This document shows positions 1-6,380 of a DNA stretch of 44,328 bases, one piece after another (the first letter of the stretch is position 1; every line of letters starts with the position of its first letter). The notes beneath the pieces were generated by a model that was given only the letters and a program-made list of their open reading frames with translations, was not told where the DNA came from and did no database searches. The translations under genes were made by a program, and so were the position numbers. Source of the stretch: a bacterium (GTDB lineage: Bacteria; Cyanobacteriota; Vampirovibrionia; Gastranaerophilales; Gastranaerophilaceae); NCBI GenBank assembly GCA_017941035.1, contig JAGAXG010000019.1, positions 1 through 44,328 on the forward strand, read 5' to 3'.

Positions 1-1156
1 CAACATTCCCGCCACGATATCCGATACAATGTTTAGATAATAATTCTTTTATCTTTAAAAAATCTCTTTCAATCGGTTTTGTTTGTGCGTTATAAGGCAG
101 AGCAAAATGCACCTGAACATTTAATTCATCAAGCATTGATGTTGTTCTTGCTTTATTGGTGTCAATTTTTATAATTCGTCTGCCTCCGGCAAAATCTTTG
201 CAGCGATAATCTTTACCGTTATCAATAATTACATCTTCTGGTAGTCCATAAGCATCTGCCGCATAATAAAAAGTTTGAAAAATATGGTCAGAGTTTGGAT
301 TCCCGCTTTGTAACAACCAACCGAGCCACTTGCCTGATTTGTAGTCCCGCCAAGCAGTGACCCATGGGAATACAACATCCCCATCTTTTGTCATACAAGC
401 AATATCAATTTGTGCGTGGTCAGATACCCATACTTTGCCGCAGATGATATTTGAATAATCTCTTTCAATATAATTGCCGTATTTACGATTCCAAGCAGAA
501 TCACCATAACGAGCTAAATAAATGCTTTGTTTTGGTACTTCTTTTTCAAGTCGTCTTTTAAATGACATAAAACTTGGAAAAGTTAATTTATCCGCTCCAA
601 ATGTTCGCATAGCATAACCAAGCGTGGAATCCCAACAACTTTTTAATGATGGTGCACCTTCAACTAAATATAAATTTTTGAAATACTCAAAATAAGAATC
701 TGTAACAGTACTTTTGTTAGATTTAGCACCATATTTTGCTAATAAACCTGCAATACCATCATTTTTATATCGTCTTCGCATCCTAATTATTGAAGGATAT
801 GATGTTTTATATTCAGGATTTTCAGCATTCCATTTTGATATATATTCTTCAAGTTTTTCACCTTTTAAATTAATAGCTTCTTTTACAATATTTATATATT
901 TATCAGCTTGAATTTTTGCCCATGATGGTGCATTAGAATATTCCTCAGAAATATCTTGTTGTTCCTGATTATCAAAATTATTTATTGAGTTTGCATTTAT
1001 ATAATAATTTGTTTTTTTGCCGTCTTTGATAAGTTTATAAATAAATTCACCTTTTCGGCAACGATCTCTGAGTGTCTTTATCTTAATTGACAAAAGATTG
1101 CAACACTCCTCTTCCGAAACCCACTTTTGGCTATTATTTATATTTGTATCAATCAT
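1..1156 (-). CDS. Mu-family DDE transposase (second copy), C-terminus cut by window start
   Basis: Open reading frame on the minus strand starting at the ATG at 1156 and running off the window; about 385 residues are visible. The N-terminal part (residues 1-60) looks like a DNA-binding helix-turn-helix or MerR-like domain. The catalytic core shows the DDE pattern of the retroviral-integrase fold: VWVSDHAQID near residue 246, IIDNGKDYR near 312, and PYNAQTKPIERDF with the Glu near 363. These match Mu A/TniA-type transposases, which cut and join transposon ends. It is not a copy of the transposase at 3064-5064: the corresponding motifs differ (YQDNGKGF, PYNARAKVIERFF). The start overlaps the end of the upstream HTH gene by 8 nt, suggesting coupled translation. 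An ATPase partner would be expected to the left of the window. The family call is secure; whether it is active cannot be judged because the C-terminus is missing. Confidence 0.85.
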   Translation of the reverse strand, partial: MIDTNINNSQKWVSEEECCNLLSIKIKTLRDRCRKGEFIYKLIKDGKKTNYYINANSINNFDNQEQQDISEEYSNAPSWAKIQADKYINIVKEAINLKGEKLEEYISKWNAENPEYKTSYPSIIRMRRRYKNDGIAGLLAKYGAKSNKSTVTDSYFEYFKNLYLVEGAPSLKSCWDSTLGYAMRTFGADKLTFPSFMSFKRRLEKEVPKQSIYLARYGDSAWNRKYGNYIERDYSNIICGKVWVSDHAQIDIACMTKDGDVVFPWVTAWRDYKSGKWLGWLLQSGNPNSDHIFQTFYYAADAYGLPEDVIIDNGKDYRCKDFAGGRRIIKIDTNKARTTSMLDELNVQVHFALPYNAQTKPIERDFLKIKELLSKHCIGYRGGNV

Positions 1157-1367
1157 CAATGTATATGTAGTCCCTTACCCTTACACCCAACAGTTTTTCA
1201 AAAATAAAAATGTCAATTTCCGGTTTATTTATTTCTCCTGTCAGATGTCTGCTAACAACACTTTTTGATAGATGTAGAGCTTGTTGTATCTCTTTGATTT
1301 TAATGTGCTTAACGGCAACAATTTCTTGGATAAACATTAGCCTTCTGCAATAATCACAAATTTCCAT
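1149..1367 (-). CDS. Small HTH regulator of the second transposon cluster
   Basis: A 72-residue protein, mostly one helix-turn-helix: the segment IKIKEIQQALHLSKSVVSRH (residues 23-42) reads as helix, turn and recognition helix. It starts with a CxxC pair (CDYC) but has no second pair, so a zinc site is not supported. It lies directly upstream of and overlaps (8 nt) the second Mu-type transposase, the place where Mu-like elements and transposable phages often carry a Cro/Ner-like repressor. I infer that it controls transposase expression. The upstream non-coding stretch 1368-1698 would hold its promoter and operator. It could also be a Xis-like accessory protein. Gene reality is supported by its tight fit with the following gene. 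Confidence 0.65.
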   Translation of the reverse strand: MEICDYCRRLMFIQEIVAVKHIKIKEIQQALHLSKSVVSRHLTGEINKPEIDIFIFEKLLGVRVRDYIYIDD

Positions 1368-1698
1368 ATTTTACAATTCCTCTCTTGTATAGTTATTCGA
1401 CCTATAATTAAGCGGTAATGTTTTTTTAGATATTTAGAATTGCCTAGTTGACTAATCTTTTTTGCACAGCAGAACTAAACCCCCTATTAAGGGATATTAA
1501 TTCCTTCGGGTGCAAATATATCTATCTAATAATTTTATTATATTTTATCGACCGAATATTAAAAGAGCAGTTTGATGTAGAAACGGGAATTTTCCCACTG
1601 CTAAAACAGTAAAATCGTTTTTTAATTTTAATAAAAAATACAAATTTTCCACACGACTATTACATAAAAGGCTAATTTAAAAATTAGGGAAAAGTTTA
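1368..1698. other. 331-nt non-coding stretch between the two transposase clusters
   Basis: No convincing gene. It holds an inverted repeat TTTGCAC (1461-1467) / GTGCAAA (1510-1516) enclosing a CCC-TATTAA-GGG hairpin. It also holds the word GAGCAGTTTGAT (1565-1576) that recurs at the far side of the first transposon cluster, and a short GGGAA/TTCCC hairpin (1584-1595). It must contain the promoter of the HTH/transposase pair on the minus strand and may contain the left end of the first element (see the entry near 1548). Confidence 0.6.
1548..1600. repeat. Candidate left end of the first Mu/Tn7-like element
   Basis: GAGCAGTTTGAT at 1565-1576 followed by AACGG is an inverted, imperfect copy of the outermost site at the right side (minus strand 6013 to 6002, GAGCAGATTGAT then TAACGGATAG). 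Upstream, CCG-N2-TAT is seen on both sides. The five bases before 1548 (TTTTA, 1543-1547) equal the five bases after 6030 (TTTTA, 6031-6035), the duplication length made by Mu/Tn7-type transposases. In such AT-rich DNA a five-base match is weak evidence by itself, and the terminal TG/CA bases are not clean on the left side. Confidence 0.35.
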
Positions 1699-2388
1699 TT
1701 ACGCAATATTAAGCAAATTTTGTTTCAAATCTTGGTATAAATACGCATATTCTCTACATCTTCGCCATATTGATTCGGCTAATCTGTGGAACATATAATT
1801 TTCATTCATATTGTGGCTTTCAATTCGTGCAAGATAGCAATACATATTTTTAAATTCCCTAATCTCAGTCTTGGTAAAATTCTTTTCTAAACTCGCTCTC
1901 AAAAGTTTATCGCACACAAAAACCCGATCGTTATAAACATAAAAGAATGCATATTTTTCGTAAAACTTTCTGTACCTGCCTTGTTTTGGTTTATCAAAAA
2001 AGGATTTCAACAATAGTTTATATTGCCGTTCATAAATCATTTTCCTAAAAACTCCATAATAATTACACACGCAGTTGCTGTTTACACCTATAATTTCACA
2101 TAATTTTTGTGGCGGAATTTCTAAGCAAAAACCTTTTATTATAATATCTATCTCTTCAGGTGTTCTATATTCTGCCATTAATTTAAAGTTTTTATTTTCA
2201 ATATGTCCTCGCGCCGGCATTTTTTCTAAACAAACAATCTCGCCATTTTGCTCCTGAATAAAGCCTTCATTTTCAAGATATAAAAGTGCTGTTTTAATTA
2301 TATTCTCATCTGTTTCTAAAAATACAATTAGTTCATTAAGCGTGCATTTTTTCAATCTTCGGCAAAGCTTTAATACTTGGTCTTTCAT
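1699..2388 (-). CDS. HTH protein encoded after the transposition ATPase, unknown role
   Basis: A 229-residue protein, last gene of the first transposon cluster. Residues 1-60 look like a winged helix (helices, then an EGFIQEQNGEIVCL hairpin). Residues 85-130 contain a second helix-turn-helix (EEIDIIIKGFCLEIPPQKLC then IIGVNSNCVCNYYGVFRKM). The C-terminal 100 residues are basic and aromatic, with RYRKFYEKYAFFYVYNDRVF and FHRLAESIWRR. The start at 2388 has a good Shine-Dalgarno (AAAGGA, 8 nt spacing) and lies inside the ATPase gene, giving a 53-nt overlap. I do not recognise a family. By position it could be a target-selection or regulatory subunit (the slot of TniQ in Tn7-like systems) or a degenerate transposase-like DNA-binding protein. 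No TniQ zinc motifs are visible. Confidence 0.75.
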   Translation of the reverse strand: MKDQVLKLCRRLKKCTLNELIVFLETDENIIKTALLYLENEGFIQEQNGEIVCLEKMPARGHIENKNFKLMAEYRTPEEIDIIIKGFCLEIPPQKLCEIIGVNSNCVCNYYGVFRKMIYERQYKLLLKSFFDKPKQGRYRKFYEKYAFFYVYNDRVFVCDKLLRASLEKNFTKTEIREFKNMYCYLARIESHNMNENYMFHRLAESIWRRCREYAYLYQDLKQNLLNIA

Positions 2389-3067
2389 TAATTCGTCCTT
2401 TCAATATATCTTCAGTAATTTCACTTAAACAATTTGTCTCGGCTGTTTTTTCAAGTTCATCTATTGTCTGAACTATTTTTCTAAATTGATTTGTCCGAGT
2501 AGCAAGATATTTTATTGCATCAGATGTAAATGTTAAATCAGTCATTTCAGTTAATATTTCTTGAATATCGGATTCGTCATAATGCTCAAATTTAAGTTTT
2601 TTATAAATCCTGTCCTCAAAATGTTTATACCGAGCGATTTTTATATCTACATTTCCCATCCCCGATAATACAATAGGCGTAGCGGTTAAATCCTGAATAT
2701 CCCTCAATATTTCAATTGCGTTTCTACTGAATAAATAATCAACCTCGTCAACAATAATTATTTTTGGTTCTGTTTTTAATTGTTTTACAATTTCATCCAA
2801 ATTATCCTGCATACTGTGAAATGGTCTGATACTTAAATCGAGCAATATTTCTTTTAATAATCCGTTTTGAGTAATATCATTGTTTGCCCTTATATATATT
2901 GCATCATTTTTTGTTGCCCACCAAATAAGTGTCTGTGTTTTACCAAGTCCATGACTACCGTAAACAAGAGCAAGTTTTGGTATATTGGGTGGTAGTTTCT
3001 TTAGTCTGTCCATAAGTGAAACAAACTTTTTCACGTTTTTTGTTTTTACAAATGTTTTAGTGTTCAT
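2336..3067 (-). CDS. AAA+ ATPase of transposition (MuB/TniB/TnsC-like)
   Basis: A 243-residue AAA+ ATPase with Walker A GSHGLGKT (residues 37-44), Walker B IIIVDEVD (about 103-110) and a sensor segment VLSGMGN around 135. These proteins bind target DNA in an ATP-dependent way and deliver it to the DDE transposase. Its start overlaps the transposase stop by 4 nt (ATGA type), so the two are translationally coupled. Its 3' end overlaps the next HTH gene by 53 nt. Length and compactness fit MuB/TniB rather than the longer TnsC. The partner is the 666-aa transposase directly upstream on the same strand. The C-terminal 50 residues, rich in Glu and Lys, have no obvious domain. Confidence 0.88.
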   Translation of the reverse strand: MNTKTFVKTKNVKKFVSLMDRLKKLPPNIPKLALVYGSHGLGKTQTLIWWATKNDAIYIRANNDITQNGLLKEILLDLSIRPFHSMQDNLDEIVKQLKTEPKIIIVDEVDYLFSRNAIEILRDIQDLTATPIVLSGMGNVDIKIARYKHFEDRIYKKLKFEHYDESDIQEILTEMTDLTFTSDAIKYLATRTNQFRKIVQTIDELEKTAETNCLSEITEDILKGRINERPSIKALPKIEKMHA

Positions 3068-5064
3068 TCTTCACCTCCGTATAAATCATAATATTCGTCA
3101 CTTCTAATAAAATTGGTAAGCCACTTTCTATCTTCAGGATTGGTACAGCCATGAGCCATAAACCATTCGTATTTTTCATAATTTGAATTGAACATCGGCT
3201 TTTCCATTTGCTGTTCACGTTCGGTCAATTTGCGTTCAAGAGGAAGTTTTGGCTGTTCAAATTCCTCTATTTGATAAATCGGTTCAGGTTCAATATCCAA
3301 AACCTGAAGTTCCTCTTTAGGAAATGTTGCTTTTACTTTTTTAATCAATTTATTTTTAATTTGTTGCTGCTTTTTATATTGCTGTTTGTATTCTTCCATA
3401 TCTTTGACAGTTCCGAGAACACGAGCCATCGGATGCACTTTTTGAACTCTATGAGCAATACATAAAAATTCCCCTTTAGTTGAATAAACATATATTTTCG
3501 ATAAATCAAAAAGCGAGTAGCGGATATTTACTTTATCCCGAATACCAAGTATTGCCTCACTCCTGTAATGCATATTTAAGAATGTAATTCCATGTTTGTT
3601 TATTGTTCTTGACTCTGTCTTCATCATTAAATCATTTAATCTTTGAACAGGAATGTCCTGTTTTTGAACAGTATTTAACATATCTTTGATTGTCATATCT
3701 TTATTATTCGGACAGGGTTGGTTATTATGAAATTCAATCCAACTATTAATATATTTAGATGCTTCCGCTACTGTTGGAATATGATTACCGGTTAATTTTT
3801 TATGCCATTCTGCGTGTAAATGCTCTCCACGTTTTAGCCACGCAGGTTTTGTTTCAATACTTGTTCCGATATAACTTGGCATTCCCTTTTCAAGTTCCTC
3901 TTGAAATTCTAAAAAGAATCGCTCAATTACTTTTGCACGAGCATTATATGGTTTAGCAAAAACGGAGTGTATATTTAAATTTTGATACACTCCGTTAAAT
4001 TGTTCTTCCTCAAAATCTGTATTTTGGAAGAATTTTGCCTTAAAACCTTTGCCGTTATCCTGATACACAACTTTAGGAATAACTCCGAGATTTAATATGG
4101 CATTTCTCAAAGCAGATGCAATACATTGGGTTGATTCAGTCATCATAATTTCATATCCGACAAGTGCGGTTGATTTCCAATCTAAAAAACCAACGAGTGT
4201 TGCTCTCGTTGGCTTGCCTGTAAATGGATTAATAACTTGGAAATTAAGAACATGACCATCTGCCACAATTACATCCCCAACTTCAATTTTAGAAATATCT
4301 CTTTCAATATATGGTTCGACTTTATCGTGATATGCTTTCATTCCCTCTCGTCTTAAAACCCATTCAGCGTAATTATTTTTTCTGTAATTATCTGCAAATC
4401 TTTTAAAAGTTAAATCACAGGGGAAATGTTCATAACCTCGCTTTCTTAAAATTTCCTTTGTTAATTTAATTGCTTTACCATAATTATACTGACTTGGATG
4501 AAGTAATAATGTTAATAATATATATTTCATCTCATCATTTAAAATTGTGTTATATTCTCCCTGCTTTGTATATTTGTAATTCGGCTGTAAACATTCTGCA
4601 TTTTCGTGTTGTTCATATTTCCTCAACCAACGATGCAAAGTTCCAATTGAAATGCTTCCGATAAATCGATATGCTTTCGGCAGCAACAACCCTGAATTAT
4701 ATGCATCTAAGAAATCAGAATCAGCTTGTTTTTTAGTTTGATAATTTTTCCTGAATTTAATTAATGCTAAAACAATATTGATTCTAAAATTAGCAACCAT
4801 TTTTGCATTATCTGAAACGAATTGAGGCGGCTGATAATTTAACGGAACTATCGCTGTTGATTTCGTTTCATTTTTTCTTAAATTATCCTGTAGCTCAGGT
4901 TCTAAACTTGAAAACAATATTTCATAAGAAGTTCCGCCATTAACCTGAACCTCTCTTGAAATATATTTACTTTCAGGTTTATTCAATTCCAAACGAATTG
5001 ATCGGGTACTTTTTAAACCTTTTGCCTCTGCAATGTCTTTAATATTTATATATATATTATTCAT
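3064..5064 (-). CDS. Mu/TniA-type DDE transposase
   Basis: A 666-residue transposase, the full length of the MuA family. The N-terminal region (1-250) contains DNA-binding helices, including IGSISIGTLHRWLRKY near residues 135-150, which resembles the Mu-type HTH. The catalytic integrase-like core carries D269 (VIVADGH), D336 (VVYQDNGKGF) and E381 (AKVIERFF), the expected DDE spacing, so it looks intact. A Mu-transposase C-terminal beta-barrel region follows (about 480-560), and the tail is charged, the part that in MuA contacts the ATPase. It cuts and joins the element ends to target DNA. It overlaps the ATPase start by 4 nt. A terminator and a 20-nt repeat lie upstream, so it may be controlled separately from the acidic-protein gene before it. 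Confidence 0.93.
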   Translation of the reverse strand: MNNIYINIKDIAEAKGLKSTRSIRLELNKPESKYISREVQVNGGTSYEILFSSLEPELQDNLRKNETKSTAIVPLNYQPPQFVSDNAKMVANFRINIVLALIKFRKNYQTKKQADSDFLDAYNSGLLLPKAYRFIGSISIGTLHRWLRKYEQHENAECLQPNYKYTKQGEYNTILNDEMKYILLTLLLHPSQYNYGKAIKLTKEILRKRGYEHFPCDLTFKRFADNYRKNNYAEWVLRREGMKAYHDKVEPYIERDISKIEVGDVIVADGHVLNFQVINPFTGKPTRATLVGFLDWKSTALVGYEIMMTESTQCIASALRNAILNLGVIPKVVYQDNGKGFKAKFFQNTDFEEEQFNGVYQNLNIHSVFAKPYNARAKVIERFFLEFQEELEKGMPSYIGTSIETKPAWLKRGEHLHAEWHKKLTGNHIPTVAEASKYINSWIEFHNNQPCPNNKDMTIKDMLNTVQKQDIPVQRLNDLMMKTESRTINKHGITFLNMHYRSEAILGIRDKVNIRYSLFDLSKIYVYSTKGEFLCIAHRVQKVHPMARVLGTVKDMEEYKQQYKKQQQIKNKLIKKVKATFPKEELQVLDIEPEPIYQIEEFEQPKLPLERKLTEREQQMEKPMFNSNYEKYEWFMAHGCTNPEDRKWLTNFIRSDEYYDLYGGEE

Positions 5065-5118
5065 GGTACAAACACATTAACTCTGAAGTTCAAGGATTGG
5101 AACACGACTTCCGACCAT

Positions 5119-5138
5119 TGTGTCGGTTTTGTATCAAT
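5119..5138. repeat. 20-nt regulatory-type repeat, copy 1 (upstream of transposase)
   Basis: TGTGTCGGTTTTGTATCAAT. It matches 18 of 20 positions of the sequence at 5719-5738, exactly 600 nt away in the same orientation. Copy 1 precedes the transposase gene and copy 2 the acidic-protein gene, so a shared operator or upstream activating site of the element is likely. Read on the minus strand it contains TTGATA, which could serve as a -35 box, but no good -10 box follows at the right distance. Confidence 0.55.
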
Positions 5139-5171
5139 AAAAAACTCGGAGCTGATAATTCAACTCCGAGC
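5137..5171 (-). terminator. Rho-independent terminator after the acidic-protein gene
   Basis: On the minus strand CTCGGAG (5170-5164) pairs with CTCCGAG (5151-5145) across a 12-nt loop and is followed by TTTTTTATT. It lies just downstream of the 150-aa gene, separating its transcript from the transposase operon. Confidence 0.85.
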
Positions 5172-5193
5172 ATCCTCAATCTCTCTCCTAATT

Positions 5194-5646
5194 TTATGCA
5201 TTAACAGGTGTTGGAATATGCTGCCTGATTTCCGTATCGGCTATCATAAGGATTTCACTAAATTGTAGATGCACCTCACTTAAAGGTTGCTGCTCGTCAG
5301 ATGTATCGGTTAATCTGAATCCCTTATCGGCGCAGTCAATTATTTTTGTAAGTATGTCACCCGCCTTTTTTAATTCATCTGTTAAGGTTTCAAAATCAGT
5401 CAGTTTTTCAACTAGCGGCAAAAGTTCTGAATTTGTTAATTCATAAATACTTTTGAATAACGGATTTAATTTTTCATCATTTACAGTTTTTTTGCTTCCG
5501 TCATCAGAAACAGTAATTATCCTTTTGACTTCATCAATAATTTCATCATGTACAGAAGTGATTTCTGAATTTGTTTCCATAACCATTTCCTCCTTTTCAA
5601 CTTGTTCGACATTAATGTCAGAATTTGTAACTTGTTTGTTTTCCAT
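5194..5646 (-). CDS. Acidic 150-aa protein of the mobile element, unknown function
   Basis: A 150-residue, strongly acidic protein. The first 40 residues are Glu/Asp/Val-rich and probably disordered; the remainder is predicted helical (KLNPLFKSIYELTNSELLPL, then LTDFETLTDELKKAGDILTK). No cysteine pairs, enzymatic motif or DNA-binding helix is visible, and I do not recognise a family. The Shine-Dalgarno AGAGG precedes the start by 6 nt. It has its own terminator and a copy of the 20-nt repeat upstream, so it is expressed as a separate unit at the repeat-rich end of the element. Its acidity would fit a DNA-mimic or an inhibitor/chaperone of the transposase, but that is speculation. Confidence 0.65.
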   Translation of the reverse strand: MENKQVTNSDINVEQVEKEEMVMETNSEITSVHDEIIDEVKRIITVSDDGSKKTVNDEKLNPLFKSIYELTNSELLPLVEKLTDFETLTDELKKAGDILTKIIDCADKGFRLTDTSDEQQPLSEVHLQFSEILMIADTEIRQHIPTPVNA

Positions 5647-5718
5647 TTTTACCTCTACTTTCTGCCTGTTTTTTCAGGCAATCACAAGTTACCTCTTTAA
5701 AATTAAATTAGAAGTTTA

Positions 5719-5738
5719 TGTGTTGATTTTGTATCAAT
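5719..5738. repeat. 20-nt regulatory-type repeat, copy 2 (upstream of acidic protein)
   Basis: TGTGTTGATTTTGTATCAAT, 18 of 20 identical to 5119-5138 and in the same orientation. It lies 73 nt before the start of the 150-aa gene. A short hairpin (GCCTG/CAGGC, 5665-5683) sits between it and the start codon. Confidence 0.55.
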
Positions 5739-5799
5739 TCAAATTAATCAAATTTTCGGCAAAAATTATCCAACTTGCTCACACTTTCCTATTCCAAAA

Positions 5800-5998
5800 T
5801 AATCGTACTATCCGTAAATAATCAAACTTGTGTTACATTCAGTCAGGGAAAAGGTTAGAAACCAATAATCATACTATCCGTTAAAGAGCAGAAAACGAGC
5901 AAGTACGAGCAGTTTGATTATTGGTATATTAAAATACTTCCGACCGACAAAACCCAAACACACAGCCACTTTTCCAAAAATAATCATACTATCCGTTA
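5800..5998. repeat. Three direct copies of an 18-nt site (probable transposase-binding array)
   Basis: TAATCRTACTATCCGTWA occurs at 5800-5817, 5866-5883 and 5981-5998, each preceded by CCAA or CCA. Copies 1 and 3 are flanked by a related word (TAATCAAAC, TAATCAATC) so that their similarity extends to nearly 40 nt. Spacing is irregular (66 and 115 nt), unlike CRISPR. Arrays of about three 20-nt sites are typical of the long end of Tn7-like elements. The pattern is seen directly; the function is inferred. Confidence 0.65.
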
Positions 5999-6001
5999 GT
6001 A

Positions 6002-6030
6002 ATCAATCTGCTCGTTAGGATACACGGACA
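6002..6030. repeat. Candidate right terminus of the first Mu/Tn7-like element
   Basis: Read on the minus strand from 6030, the sequence begins TGTCCG, the TGT start expected for Mu/Tn7-type ends. It continues to GAGCAGATTGAT (6013-6002) and into the third 18-nt site. The bases after 6030 are TTTTA, equal to those before 1548. The alternative is an end nearer 6146, where the minus strand also begins TGTC and beyond which no more CTTCCGAMC words are found. Confidence 0.35.
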
Positions 6031-6154
6031 TTTTAACTCAACCGACTTCCGAACTCTTAAAATCGCTAGGATTTACTAAACTTGGCACTTTTGCCTACTA
6101 TATTTATTTACCTCTTCCGACCAAATGTCCTGTTATAAGGTAGACATGGTACTC

Positions 6155-6194
6155 AATAAGAAAAGCCCAAACTTTAATATTTACGGGCTTTTTA
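6155..6194 (-). terminator. Terminator of tRNA-Ser
   Basis: GGGCTTTTT (6185-6193) pairs with AAAAGCCC (6161-6168); on the minus strand the hairpin ends in TTTTCTTATT, 7 nt after the tRNA. The symmetric A/T flanks mean it could also stop transcription arriving from the plus strand. Confidence 0.8.
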
Positions 6195-6200
6195 AGATTA

Positions 6201-6286
6201 GGAGGAGGTGGGATTCGAACCCACGGTACGCTTGCACGTACGACAGTTTTCAAGACTGCTCCGATCAACCGCTCTGGCACTCCTCC
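6201..6286 (-). tRNA. tRNA-Ser (anticodon UGA)
   Basis: The cloverleaf is visible on the minus strand: acceptor GGAGGAG/CTCCTCC, anticodon stem CAGT/ACTG with loop CTTGAAA giving anticodon TGA, a long variable arm (CGTACG-TGCA-AGCGTACG region) as in class II tRNAs, and a T arm GTGGG-TTCGAAT-CCCAC. CCA is not encoded. The base after the acceptor stem (complement of 6200) is T, whereas serine tRNAs normally have G at position 73. A promoter and a terminator flank it. Mobile DNA lies directly downstream of its 3' end. Confidence 0.96.
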
Positions 6287-6312
6287 AAAACAATTTTTCT
6301 TCGTGTAAGATT

Positions 6313-6340
6313 ATTCTAACCCATAAATGTATATTGTCAA
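6313..6340 (-). promoter_or_regulatory. tRNA-Ser promoter, sharing its -35 with the divergent gene
   Basis: On the minus strand TTGACA (6340-6335), a 16-nt spacer, TAGAAT (6318-6313). The -35 sits in the symmetric word TTGTCAA (6334-6340), which read on the plus strand gives TTGTCA as the -35 of the ferredoxin-nitroreductase gene (-10 TAAAAT at 6355-6360, spacer 15). Confidence 0.7.
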
Positions 6341-6380
6341 GATTATTTTTATGTTAAAATCCAAAAAAAAGGAGTTTTAT

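Larger units (their letters stand above)
5647..6160. other. Repeat-rich non-coding end of the mobile region
   Basis: No gene. This stretch of more than 500 nt between the acidic-protein gene and the tRNA-Ser terminator holds three direct copies of an 18-nt repeat, copies of GAGCAGWTTGAT in both orientations, the second copy of the 20-nt repeat, three of four copies of CTTCCGAMC (5937, 6046, 6114) and two ACGAGCA words 10 nt apart (5895-5911). The arrangement resembles the transposase-binding arrays at Tn7- or Mu-type ends. Confidence 0.6.

Noticed and set aside
1110-1118. Fifth copy of the CTTCCGAMC word
   Set aside because: The sequence there is CTTCCGAAA, mismatched at the last base, and lies within the second transposase coding region; probably chance.
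1461-1516. Known riboswitch class
   Set aside because: The pairing is suggestive, but I could not match conserved bases of any class I know, and the downstream genes are mobile-element genes.
5794-6000. CRISPR array or CRISPR-guided transposon (CAST)
   Set aside because: The repeats are only about 18 nt and irregularly spaced (66 and 115 nt), and no Cas gene, TniQ motif or guide-like sequence is visible.
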